Notes under the pieces: generated by a model | Told to the model about the DNA's origin: nothing | Databases searched by the model: none | The model's input: only the letters and a program-made list of their open reading frames with translations | Made by a program: the position numbers and the translations under genes | In this document: positions 8,978 through 16,002 of the stretch, in pieces | How the letters are laid out: the number at the start of each line of letters is the position of its first letter | Position numbering within the stretch: the stretch's first letter is position 1 | Assembly (NCBI GenBank): GCA_963575745.1 | Contig: CAUYUJ010011214.1 | Coordinates: 99,501 to 163,500 of the forward strand | DNA from: Prorocentrum cordatum | Lineage: Eukaryota; Sar; Dinophyceae; Prorocentrales; Prorocentraceae | Direction of reading: 5' to 3' | Length of the DNA stretch: 64,000 bases

Positions 8978-10945
8978 GTGAGACGGGTGACTATGAACCT
9001 GGGCGGCAACGGGATCATCCAGGACATCGAGATCCAAGACCAGCCGACTGGATACAACTACAACGCACCATTACCGGATGGGGTCACTAACACCCGTGCT
9101 CGACTGTGCTGGGAGCAGCCGGAACCAACCCTTCTGGGAGACGACAGCTCACGACCACGCTCAAGGCGAGTGGCGATCATCGATGACGGTCGTCTTCCTC
9201 CCCCTTCGATTGAGCGCGGCAACGTGCTACCCTCTACTCCAGAATTTCGGACACTTAGCTTGCCAGAAACAGAGCAACAGACAGCACTACCAACAGATGC
9301 CAGAGTTAAACATAATGAGAAACAACAGGCAGACAAAGAAGTTGGCATCAAACCGCGCAAGATACCCAAACTAGTCGAAGAAGGCAACGACGATTGTGAA
9401 GTCGACCTCAAAGGACTCGGGTGTAGCTCGTACTACACCGATGTACCTTTGGACTCCGACACGGATAGCAACGGTGAAGAGGATACCTTCATCACTTTAC
9501 CTGCGGGGCAACCTGCTGAATCCTATGCAGATGTGTTCTCCACCATTCCCACCCTGTATCATGGACGACACAACAAGGAATATATGCTAGAACTATGTGG
9601 AGGAATCGGAGGCATCTCCCAGTTCGCATTCAGCCGAGGTATGTCTTCAGTGGGAAGCCTCGACAAACGTACTTTCGTTGATCTTGGAAATAAGGAGGTT
9701 CAAGATGCAGTGATGCACTACTTAGACGTTTGCTTCGTTAAGGTTGTCATGCTACAACCCAGCTGCCGAACGACTGGCTTACCTTCCTACTTCAATGCTA
9801 AGGTTAACTACGACACCTGGCATGAACATCTTAAGGAGGGTTTACCACGCATCAAGTTCTGTGGGAAGGTAGCTGTACGTCAAAATTATCTTCGACGATG
9901 CTACTTGCGAGAACAACCAGTTGGGACTTGGGGGGGTCAGATACCGCCGTGGACTACGTTGGTCAACCGCAAGGGCACTTGCAAGGTACATATGGACCAA
10001 TGTACTACAGGCCTACGCGATTCCCATGGGGTACTAATACGAAAACCGACGGAGATCATGGCTAACCATCGCTTACTACTTACGCCCGTTGAGCGAAAGC
10101 GATGTTATGGCCATCAGCCACATGCGTCGGTGTGCAATGAAGAACTGTCCATGGCTGGGCAGTATACGCCAAAGATGCAGTCGCTCTTTGTTGAAGCTGT
10201 TCAGATCGCATACAACCTTTTCCATGCAACTCGTGACCCTTTCCATGGTGACCCATATTCGTCTACCGTGTTGGTGGCCAACGTAAGGGGGTGCGATTTA
10301 AACGATCCGAGTCTTCCCCGACGACCAGACGGCTCGATTGCGAGACCACCGTCGGGAGGACTTGGCTGTCCTGCCTGCGCGGATAACGTGAGTATGCACT
10401 CTCCGTCACATGGTCGGAATCCGAGACGTTGCAGATGCTGCGACAAGGGTGACTATCACTGGGAGTGTCCGAGTTGCAAGAAGAACTACGGGAATAACAA
10501 ACCTGGACATGTACTAACACCAGGCAAATGCAAGTTTGCAAGTCCTTGGAAGCTTCCTGACAATCATGGACAGATCCCGCCGGTTCCTGTCGGGCCGGCA
10601 GCAGGGCCTGCACCGCCATATCCTGCTGAAGTTGCAGCGCCTCCACCTGAGGCACCGGCAGCGCCAGCACTTACGCGACTGAGAGCGCCTGGACCTGGCC
10701 TGAGAGCTGGATCTACCGCAGGTGCAAGCAGTCACGACAGTACTGTTGGAAGACACGCTGCTGAGCCTGTCAGTGGAGCCGGTAGTTCGGATGACCACCT
10801 TCGACTACCACAGGTTAGCGTCAGACGTGGTCGACAGCAAGCAGCAAGGTGGAGAAGCGCCTCCACCACCACCGGCAGGGAACCCTGCCGCGCGACCACG
10901 ACGGTTCGATGTACAAATCAGTCTGCAAAATTTACGAAGCCTTGA
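8978..10945 (+). CDS. Methyltransferase-like domain 2 plus Cys-rich zinc segment
   Basis: The frame opens with a GTG; it is the same frame as the previous ORF, which ends 160 nt upstream. A disordered leader with AGQPA (9503) precedes a Rossmann-like block: YMLELCGGIGGISQF (motif I of SAM-dependent methyltransferases), then VVMLQPSCRTTG (motif IV position, Pro-Ser-Cys) and REQPVGTWG (motif VI position). A later block reads 'DQCTTGLRD....IRKPTEIMANH'. This layout resembles cytosine-C5 methyltransferases and recurs in three other elements here. After about residue 460 come Cys pairs (CPAC, CRCC, CPSC), probably zinc-binding. A Pro/Ala-rich linker leads to the integrase. Cytosine methyltransferase capture by dinoflagellate retrotransposons has been reported. 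Whether this version is catalytic is unknown. Confidence 0.55.
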   Translation: MRRVTMNLGGNGIIQDIEIQDQPTGYNYNAPLPDGVTNTRARLCWEQPEPTLLGDDSSRPRSRRVAIIDDGRLPPPSIERGNVLPSTPEFRTLSLPETEQQTALPTDARVKHNEKQQADKEVGIKPRKIPKLVEEGNDDCEVDLKGLGCSSYYTDVPLDSDTDSNGEEDTFITLPAGQPAESYADVFSTIPTLYHGRHNKEYMLELCGGIGGISQFAFSRGMSSVGSLDKRTFVDLGNKEVQDAVMHYLDVCFVKVVMLQPSCRTTGLPSYFNAKVNYDTWHEHLKEGLPRIKFCGKVAVRQNYLRRCYLREQPVGTWGGQIPPWTTLVNRKGTCKVHMDQCTTGLRDSHGVLIRKPTEIMANHRLLLTPVERKRCYGHQPHASVCNEELSMAGQYTPKMQSLFVEAVQIAYNLFHATRDPFHGDPYSSTVLVANVRGCDLNDPSLPRRPDGSIARPPSGGLGCPACADNVSMHSPSHGRNPRRCRCCDKGDYHWECPSCKKNYGNNKPGHVLTPGKCKFASPWKLPDNHGQIPPVPVGPAAGPAPPYPAEVAAPPPEAPAAPALTRLRAPGPGLRAGSTAGASSHDSTVGRHAAEPVSGAGSSDDHLRLPQVSVRRGRQQAARWRSASTTTGREPCRATTTVRCTNQSAKFTKP

Positions 10946-11159
10946 CCCCAGCGTGGTAACGCGCGAGTTGCGAAAGCTACATTTACGCTGGTTCCACGCG
11001 AAAAAGCATAAGCTGAGACTCATCTTATGCAAAATAGGTCTGGACAGTGGTGGACTCAACCTCATCAGGGGTGTCTGCGATACATGCCGAGAATGTAGAG
11101 TTTGGGACAAACCTGGACACGCAGTTATGCCCCTCTACTGCATTACCTGGCAACTCTAA
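10722..11159 (+). CDS. Integrase N-terminal zinc-binding domain
   Basis: The segment reads LRKLHLRWFHAKKHK and, about 20 residues on, GVCDTCRECRVW. This is the H..H...C..C arrangement of the integrase N-terminal domain of Copia elements (gag_pre-integrase type). It binds zinc and helps multimerise integrase. The integrase core follows in a different frame from about 11.13 kb, so a one-base change near 11,130-11,140 separates them in this copy. Upstream, the frame overlaps the Cys-rich ORF, and its Pro-rich leader includes AGNPA encoded by a strong hairpin (10,872-10,889). Confidence 0.6.
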   Translation: MQAVTTVLLEDTLLSLSVEPVVRMTTFDYHRLASDVVDSKQQGGEAPPPPPAGNPAARPRRFDVQISLQNLRSLDPSVVTRELRKLHLRWFHAKKHKLRLILCKIGLDSGGLNLIRGVCDTCRECRVWDKPGHAVMPLYCITWQL

Positions 11160-12447
11160 TGATGAAATGGAATGTGACTTGATGTTCCACAAGCAAGAAC
11201 ACAATCTATGTCACATTATCGATCGTTGCATGCGATATGCTACTGGGATGGAAATACCACATACAACGATGACTGCTATCCTGGATGCATATCATCAATG
11301 CTGGATGCAGTTTGGACCAGCTAAGGTACTTTACTCGGATGGAGAAGGTGCCCTTAATAATGACACTGCGAAAGCAGTCCTCAAGGCCAAAGGCACTGAA
11401 CTTAGAATACGCGCGCGTGGACAGCACGCTACGACGATCGAGGCCAGAAATGGCATCCTACGTCATCTGCTCCACGTAATGGAGGCTGAACTCAATAGGT
11501 TAGACATACTTCTTGTGTTCACTAGACTATTGCATGAAGCCTTGTTTGCTGCCAACGCATTCACTTTCTACAACGAGGTGTCCCCATACAAGGCACTACT
11601 TGGACGGCGACCAGCAATGCCCCCTGACCTCCCTGTTCTGGACCACGAGCAGTCAACAGCAACATCAGATCACTCTCGCGAACAGACAATACGGAGGGTA
11701 TGCATTGAGGCGATCACACAGGCCACGGCAGTTGCTAAGACCAATCGTGCACTACGCACTAAGACGACCATTACAGGTCAACATTGTTATGACGAGGGAG
11801 ATTTGGTTGGTTACCATCGCCCTACGACTACTAAAGATGACGGGGGAGGTTGGAATGGCCCGTTCCCAGTTGTGAAGAATGATCCTGAACGGGGTCAGGT
11901 CATCATCCGAGTAGGCAACCGAGGTGTTCAAATACAATGCGGCGATGCAAGACATTCGCTCTACATTGAAGCACTCATAGCCCGAGAGATTGGCTCCGAC
12001 AACACTGCACTACGCACAGTGTTGACATTCGTAGCTAGCCTTTCAGCGGGGAGACCTGCGTTGACATTTGGTTATGTGCCGACCAAGCAGGGTACGCTTC
12101 AGATGGCAACGGCAAGTCGCCTATCTCCAAAGGTACACTTGGCTATACAATATCTCATCAGACACTTCTTCCGTATCGAGAATGTTGTTCTGGTCAGATT
12201 AGCCGTGATCATTCATAAGCTACCCGTGGTTACTTATGCCGACAGTTGCACATTGGTTCGTTACGATAACGATGTGAATCCAGGAATCCACTACTATGAA
12301 GCAGAAGGTACTGCTCTGAACATACACGATATAACGGGATCAGCACACTCACGTGTCATCCAATGCCTGAAGTCCATCAAACCTCAGGCAGGCTTCGATC
12401 AGGATATGTCAAAGTTCGAGGACTTGGCTGATGCGCCGCCACCTTAG
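11047..12447 (+). CDS. Integrase catalytic core (D-D-E) of the first element
   Basis: The core reads EMECDLMF (first Asp at 11,176-11,178), LYSDGEGALNND (second Asp at 11,338-11,340) and TTIEARNGILRH (Glu at 11,440-11,442). Spacing between the acidic residues is 53 and 33 residues, right for a retroelement integrase. 'YNEVSPYKALLGRRPAMP' matches the segment that follows the core in Copia integrases. The C-terminal part contains AGRPA (12,046). It would join the cDNA to the host chromosome. All three catalytic residues are present although neighbouring domains are broken. The first about 30 residues are out of frame with the true protein. Confidence 0.75.
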   Translation: MVDSTSSGVSAIHAENVEFGTNLDTQLCPSTALPGNSNDEMECDLMFHKQEHNLCHIIDRCMRYATGMEIPHTTMTAILDAYHQCWMQFGPAKVLYSDGEGALNNDTAKAVLKAKGTELRIRARGQHATTIEARNGILRHLLHVMEAELNRLDILLVFTRLLHEALFAANAFTFYNEVSPYKALLGRRPAMPPDLPVLDHEQSTATSDHSREQTIRRVCIEAITQATAVAKTNRALRTKTTITGQHCYDEGDLVGYHRPTTTKDDGGGWNGPFPVVKNDPERGQVIIRVGNRGVQIQCGDARHSLYIEALIAREIGSDNTALRTVLTFVASLSAGRPALTFGYVPTKQGTLQMATASRLSPKVHLAIQYLIRHFFRIENVVLVRLAVIIHKLPVVTYADSCTLVRYDNDVNPGIHYYEAEGTALNIHDITGSAHSRVIQCLKSIKPQAGFDQDMSKFEDLADAPPP

Positions 12448-12546
12448 GGATCCGCTAGAGAGGCTTCAGAAGCCGAACCAGAACATGATGACGGACGGCT
12501 GTCTACGATCTACGCAGAATCAGAAGCTGATCTTGAGTCACATGTT

Positions 12547-13131
12547 ATGGAGGTATGGGGCGCAGAGTTGCGAGAGGAAAAGGAATTGCTGGCGGCAGCT
12601 CCTCTGGAAGAACTCTTTACCGTACCCACACAGATGGTTCCTGACCAGAGTGTGTTGATCACTGTAGCTGATGAACAGCGGGGGCACCTGCCGAAGTGGG
12701 GGCGCATTCATGATCCTGATACTGAGGAAACGTACGTCGCTCCCTTGTGCACCCTGGTCGAAGACGACAGCGATGGACTCGACTCTGACGAAAACGGTCC
12801 ATACGTTGAGCTCTGCTTTACAACAGAGATGTCAAAGGTCGTCTTGTCCGAGCAGCAACTGATGCTGTTAGACGTCGACCGGGTGGCCACGATGCGAGTG
12901 TATGTTGCTACCGTTGCAAAGCGAGCTGCGGTCGTCAAGGAAGACGACGTCCTCGCTAAGGCTGACGTCCAGGCGAATCCCGAGAAAATATCGAAGGCCC
13001 TTCTCACCGAACTCAAGACATGGTTCGACAATAAATGCTTCAAAATGCAGGAGATCGCCAAAGCGTCGAACATCATGACTTCGAGATGTGCATTAAATGG
13101 GAATTCGTTAGAAACGACGAGGGTGATATGA
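12547..13131 (+). CDS. Start of the RT domain, first element (fragment)
   Basis: An acidic linker is followed by 'SKALLTELKTWFDNKCFKM' and 'SNIMTSRCALNGN'. This fits the beginning of a Copia RT, where a '[MI].[ST]RWVLKWK' block opens the domain; the rest of that block is in the next frame. The frame must shift near 13.08 kb. At 12,678-12,691 a perfect hairpin (GCGGG-GGCA-CCTGC) is read out of its usual frame (Arg-Gly-His-Leu instead of Ala-Gly-Ala-Pro-Ala), suggesting another small indel nearby. Confidence 0.5.
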   Translation: MEVWGAELREEKELLAAAPLEELFTVPTQMVPDQSVLITVADEQRGHLPKWGRIHDPDTEETYVAPLCTLVEDDSDGLDSDENGPYVELCFTTEMSKVVLSEQQLMLLDVDRVATMRVYVATVAKRAAVVKEDDVLAKADVQANPEKISKALLTELKTWFDNKCFKMQEIAKASNIMTSRCALNGNSLETTRVI

Positions 13132-13418
13132 AACGCACCATCCGGCTTCGTCTGGTACTTCGGGGCTTCATGGACCTAGAAGCTTTCGGTGTAGAGACAT
13201 TTTCGGGAACAGCCAGACGGTCAGGCCAGAGGTTACTTGCCAGCGCGGCAGCGTGCAAGAAACAGTGGATCATTGCTTCCCTGGACATCAACATGGCCTT
13301 CCGCAAGGGATTGATCTATCGAGAACTCGCCGAGGCAACTGGTGAAAAAGGAACGTGTGGTGTGTTTTACCTTGCCGCCTGGGTCGGCAACTGTGCTCCG
13401 TGCTCTTCCAGGGTTTGA
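13035..13418 (+). CDS. RT palm, motif A region (fragment)
   Basis: The fragment reads KWEFVRNDEGDMKRTIRLRL, LRGFMDLEAFGVETFSGTA, then IIASLDINMAFRKG. In Copia RTs the equivalent is 'K.R...RGF.D......T.SPT' followed by motif A 'h.Q.DV..AFL.G'. The first catalytic Asp (SLDINMAF) is retained. The frame shifts again near 13.37 kb. It is part of the same polymerase as the fragments on either side. Confidence 0.6.
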   Translation: MLQNAGDRQSVEHHDFEMCIKWEFVRNDEGDMKRTIRLRLVLRGFMDLEAFGVETFSGTARRSGQRLLASAAACKKQWIIASLDINMAFRKGLIYRELAEATGEKGTCGVFYLAAWVGNCAPCSSRV

Positions 13419-13776
13419 GAACTACGACGAGTCAAAGCACTGCCTGCAGTGCTTGAAACCGGGCACATGCACTAAGGACGCCCCGCGGGCTTTCTCACCG
13501 AAGCTCAGGAGAACCACCAGAGGATTTGGCCTCGTACCTACGTCTTATGACGAGGAGTTCGAGACGAGCACTAACTTGCTCACGGCCAAACATGTTGATG
13601 GCATCAACATGGCCGGTACTGGGGACGCCATGGACAAGTATGTCAAATGTGTTAAGGATACCCTTGGTAAGTGTAAACTCAACAAGCACACATTTACGAA
13701 CTGTGCTGTGAGGTACACCAAGGATGAGGACGGCAATGCCACTTTTGATCAAGATGAATACAACATCCTGAATTGA
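13342..13776 (+). CDS. RT motifs B and C (fragment, altered active site)
   Basis: The fragment reads LKPGTCTKDAPRAF, matching Copia 'L.K.LYGLKQAPR.W', then 'GLVPTSYDEEF' ('G...S..D..') and LLTAKHVDGINMAG. The last corresponds to motif C 'hhhYVDDhhh.G'. Here it is His-Val-Asp-Gly (13,591-13,602): the second catalytic Asp is replaced by Gly, so this polymerase should be inactive. The frame ends at 13,776, before the RNase H domain resumes in another frame. Confidence 0.6.
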   Translation: MKKERVVCFTLPPGSATVLRALPGFENYDESKHCLQCLKPGTCTKDAPRAFSPKLRRTTRGFGLVPTSYDEEFETSTNLLTAKHVDGINMAGTGDAMDKYVKCVKDTLGKCKLNKHTFTNCAVRYTKDEDGNATFDQDEYNILN

Positions 13777-13889
13777 CCGGCGCGGACGCTGACGCTCAAG
13801 CGACCAAGATGGTGGCATATATGTTCGTCAGCCTCAGAGGTGGACTGGCATACGCATTGATCACCCTGGTCTGGTTGATGGTCTAAGTT

Positions 13890-14636
13890 GTGTCACTCCA
13901 GCGTGTCCAAGAACCGACCAATATTCAAGTGCGACGACTAAACGCGATCACCAGAAAGTTGCAGGCCTGCCCGAAGAAGGTCGTCTACCAGGCGATGAAC
14001 CCCACGGGCGAGGACGATTTACATAGTGACTCAGGCTATCGACGCCTGAGTGGAGACGCCGATGACGACGTCAAAGGCTATGGCATTCGCAGGGCAAACC
14101 TGCTACGACGTGGAAACACGTCACCTGGCAAGCCTGTCGTTCACTTGATTGATGCGTACTGCAAGTCTCACCGCTTGCAAGTCCGCTCAAGCTATTCAGC
14201 AGAGTCACTTGCAGCAGCCCATAATTTGGAGGACTGTTATCCCACGGTTGTGACTCTGCATGAGCTCCATGCGGGGCCACTCACACCCACTCAGTTGAAA
14301 GATATACTTGAGTTGGGTGGCCTGTGCATCAAGGTCACTCGGACCATCGATGCTGAGTCTGTCTTTACGTCCCTGCCAAGCGAAGACTTGAAGAAGCCGA
14401 CTGCGTGTACCCTTTTAGGACACCTAAGTTGGATACGACAGATGATGGAGCGCGGAAGCATGCATATTATTCAGTGGTGTGATACCCGCGATATGACTGC
14501 GGATGGACACACAAAAGGGAGCATTGACAGAGAAATGCTCCTACAAGTCAGGGGAGGTATACAGACCTTCAAACACGACCTGAAGAGACATACGCCATAT
14601 CGGGCCGGCCAGGCATCAAGTTCTGACCCCGCCTGA
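13890..14636 (+). CDS. RNase H domain and pol C terminus, first element
   Basis: The segment 'VVHLIDAYCKSHRLQVRSSY' then 'SAESLAAAHNLEDCYPTV' matches the Copia RNase H middle block ('..SRS..EAE..A'). 'IQWCDTRDMTADGHTKGSID' matches the end block ('hW..T..QLAD..TK'). It degrades RNA in RNA-DNA hybrids during cDNA synthesis. The 14,089-14,103 hairpin copy here has a 5-nt loop and is out of its usual frame. The protein ends at the TGA at 14,634-14,636 and is followed 19 nt later by two tandem hairpins. Confidence 0.65.
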   Translation: MSLQRVQEPTNIQVRRLNAITRKLQACPKKVVYQAMNPTGEDDLHSDSGYRRLSGDADDDVKGYGIRRANLLRRGNTSPGKPVVHLIDAYCKSHRLQVRSSYSAESLAAAHNLEDCYPTVVTLHELHAGPLTPTQLKDILELGGLCIKVTRTIDAESVFTSLPSEDLKKPTACTLLGHLSWIRQMMERGSMHIIQWCDTRDMTADGHTKGSIDREMLLQVRGGIQTFKHDLKRHTPYRAGQASSSDPA

Positions 14637-14654
14637 TGCGTATGCCCTACATTC

Positions 14655-14696
14655 GCGAGGCAACTCGCTGACGGGCCCAACGCCTTTGGGTCCGTC
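14655..14696 (+). promoter_or_regulatory. Two tandem hairpins just after the pol stop codon
   Basis: Hairpin 1 (14,655-14,668) is GCGAG-GCAA-CTCGC, a fully paired member of the dispersed family outside any recognised coding frame. Hairpin 2 (14,670-14,696) has an 11-bp stem, GACGGGCCCAA paired with TTGGGTCCGTC, with one G-T pair and a CGCCT loop. Their position after the RNase H stop suggests a 3' UTR structure of the element RNA. Function is unknown. Confidence 0.5.
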
Positions 14697-15041
14697 TCCT
14701 TTCCTGTCTTTGTATAGGTTAGCTGCTGAATTGTTCTCGCTTTACAGGAGGCGGACGCGCGCTTCGTCTCCCTCCCCCCCCCGACTCTAAAGTGAGCTGA
14801 GGGACGTAAGGAGCGGAAGCGAGCGTGCGCCCGCGGCCGTCTTGGCTCAAGCGGCCGGCCGTCTAAATTTGACGACTGTGCTTCATCGCGAGGCACATTA
14901 TCCTTATCGATACTAAAAGGCATCCCCTTTTACTTGACATGGCTTCCCCTCTCGCAGTGGGACTATCGTTACTACGATACAACCGAGCTGGAGCTTGGCT
15001 TCGCCTGAGGCGAAGCTGCTGGCGGGGCCTCCCAGCCCCCT
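14697..15041. other. Boundary region between two elements; no gene
   Basis: No protein is recognisable. The stretch contains a degenerate spliced-leader-like 21-mer (14,831-14,851) and a perfect 8-bp hairpin, GCTTCGCC-TGA-GGCGAAGC (14,998-15,016). The hairpin lies 26 nt beyond the stop of the minus-strand ORF that begins at 15,042. It may be the 3' end of the minus-strand element, but no terminal repeat was seen. Confidence 0.4.
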
Positions 15042-15710
15042 TCAAACTATCCCGAGGTCGCTCTCCATGATGTCGAGGCACGCGACGGTGTCCTCCACGA
15101 CCGCCAGGTGGTGAGCGTACTGGTCCTGAAGTTCGGCGTACTCAGGGTCCGTCCAGCCCTTCTCGTCGATGATGACCTCGCTGATCATCGCCAATCTTTT
15201 GACATTGAGCCTTGCCGCGTGCTGGAGGTCGGCGGTGTCGCCCGAACGCGAGAAACCTCGAGCAGCCCCTTCGCCACTCGGTGTCTTGCGCAACCCGGTT
15301 GGGCACTGTGCCTCGGCTCGACTGCCTGGGCTGGAGGCCGCTGCCCGGGTCCCGGGCGGCCCGGCAGGTGCTGCGAGGAGCCGCCGGCCCTTCCTGGCTG
15401 GGGGTTCGCTCGGGCTCTCGCTGCGGGCTCGCATGGCTGAGCCATCTCCGGGGCGGGGGTCCTCAGCCTGGGCCGCCTCCCTCTTCTTGCGAGCCTCGCG
15501 CCTCGACCTCTGCTGCGCCACCTTGATCTTGAGAGCCGCGATCTCCATCTTCCTGATGTTGCTCCTTTCCACGGCCTCGACTTCCTTTTGCAGCTCTGCC
15601 GATTCTCGCAGGTTTTGGGCTAGCCGCCGATAGTCGGCTGAGCTCGAGGCGGTAACCCCCGGAGAGGGGAACTGAGGCTGCCCTGCCGAAGTCGCGGTCG
15701 TGCGCGGCAC
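15042..15710 (-). CDS. C-terminal coiled-coil ORF of the minus-strand block
   Basis: The central part (DYRRLAQNLRESAELQKEVE through the Arg/Lys/Glu-rich stretch that follows) has heptad-like Leu/Ile spacing and strong charge, a probable coiled coil of about 60 residues. A Pro/Ser/Ala-rich linker follows. The C terminus (ISEVIIDEKGWTDPEYAELQ, then HHLAVVEDTVACLDIMESDL) looks helical and conserved in style. The start is not an ATG and the first about 25 residues are probably out of frame with the upstream ORF. I do not recognise the family. The hairpin at 14,998-15,016 lies just past its stop. Confidence 0.4.
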   Translation of the reverse strand: MPRTTATSAGQPQFPSPGVTASSSADYRRLAQNLRESAELQKEVEAVERSNIRKMEIAALKIKVAQQRSRREARKKREAAQAEDPRPGDGSAMRARSESPSEPPARKGRRLLAAPAGPPGTRAAASSPGSRAEAQCPTGLRKTPSGEGAARGFSRSGDTADLQHAARLNVKRLAMISEVIIDEKGWTDPEYAELQDQYAHHLAVVEDTVACLDIMESDLGIV

Positions 15711-16002
15711 GAGCCACTTCTGCGAAACTCGGCTTCGAAGTCCGCTGCCTGGGAGGTGGCTCGTCGGACTCCCCCAGCGGCTGCATCGTCGCGCTTCTGG
15801 CTGCGGCTGCCCCAGTCCTGTCGCGGAGGCGACTCACGATGCTCCGCCCAGCTGCTGGGGGGATGTCTGAGCCCGAGTCCTCGTTGGAGGCTGGAGGCCG
15901 TGCTCGGCTCCGCGGCTCGCTGGCGGCACGCCCCGGTGGAGGCGCTGTGGCTGCGGCTGCGGCGGCCCTGTCGCGGACGCGGCTCACGATGCTCCGTCCC
16001 AC
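15463..16002 (-). CDS. Ala/Arg-rich ORF with duplicated GRSIVSRxRDR unit
   Basis: The product starts MGRSIVSRVRDR and repeats AGRSIVSRLRDR about 50 residues later. In DNA this is an imperfect tandem duplication with a period of about 150 bp (for example around 15,820 and 15,968). The segment 'KPSFAEVARAAHDRDFG' is followed by the true frame moving to the neighbouring ORF near 15.62 kb. It is probably a disordered linker of the same protein as the flanking ORFs. No function is assigned. Confidence 0.35.
   Translation of the reverse strand: MGRSIVSRVRDRAAAAAATAPPPGRAASEPRSRARPPASNEDSGSDIPPAAGRSIVSRLRDRTGAAAARSATMQPLGESDEPPPRQRTSKPSFAEVARAAHDRDFGRAASVPLSGGYRLELSRLSAASPKPARIGRAAKGSRGRGKEQHQEDGDRGSQDQGGAAEVEARGSQEEGGGPG

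Larger units (their letters stand above)
694..14668 (+). repeat. Dispersed 14-nt GNNA-loop hairpin family (about 25 copies)
   Basis: Consensus GCRGG-GNNA-CCYGC: a 5-bp stem with a 4-nt loop. Copies with a fully paired stem (Watson-Crick or G-T) start at 694, 865, 1651, 3373, 3799, 3823, 3847, 5119, 5269, 5443, 6072, 6099, 6604, 6661, 6718, 7477, 7825, 8114, 9503, 10875, 12046, 12678 and 14655. Copies with 5-nt loops start at 1755 and 14089. Weaker ones start at 1582, 2722, 7912 and 8735. Loops are GCAA (10), GGCA (4), GACA (3), GAAA (2) and one each of GCGA, GAGA, GATA and GAAC; 14 of 23 fit the RNA GNRA tetraloop. Most are read in frame as AGxPA. All lie on the + strand in the same orientation, and I found none in the other intact elements of the window. 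Confidence 0.85.
505..14696 (+). mobile_element. Large decayed Copia-like retroelement with captured RNA 2'-phosphotransferase, RING and methyltransferase-like domains
   Basis: A single + strand domain series runs through this interval. In order: basic and zinc-knuckle gag-like ORFs, a Tpt1/KptA-like domain, a RING-type finger, a retroviral-type aspartic protease, two methyltransferase-like domains, a Cys-rich segment, an integrase zinc domain, a D-D-E integrase core, RT and RNase H. The protease-integrase-RT-RNase H order is the Copia (Pseudoviridae) order. At about 14 kb it is far longer than typical Copia elements of about 5 kb. Frame changes near 4.05, 4.37, 6.4, 11.13, 13.08, 13.37 and 13.8 kb and altered catalytic residues (protease DVGS, RT HVDG) indicate a dead copy. 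LTRs were not found. Mostly in-frame 14-nt hairpins are scattered from 694 to 14,668. Confidence 0.75.

Noticed and set aside
10601-10611. GCAGGGCCTGC as a further hairpin-family member
   Set aside because: It lacks the four-base loop (one-base loop only) and encodes Ala-Gly-Pro-Ala; may be a deleted copy but cannot be counted.
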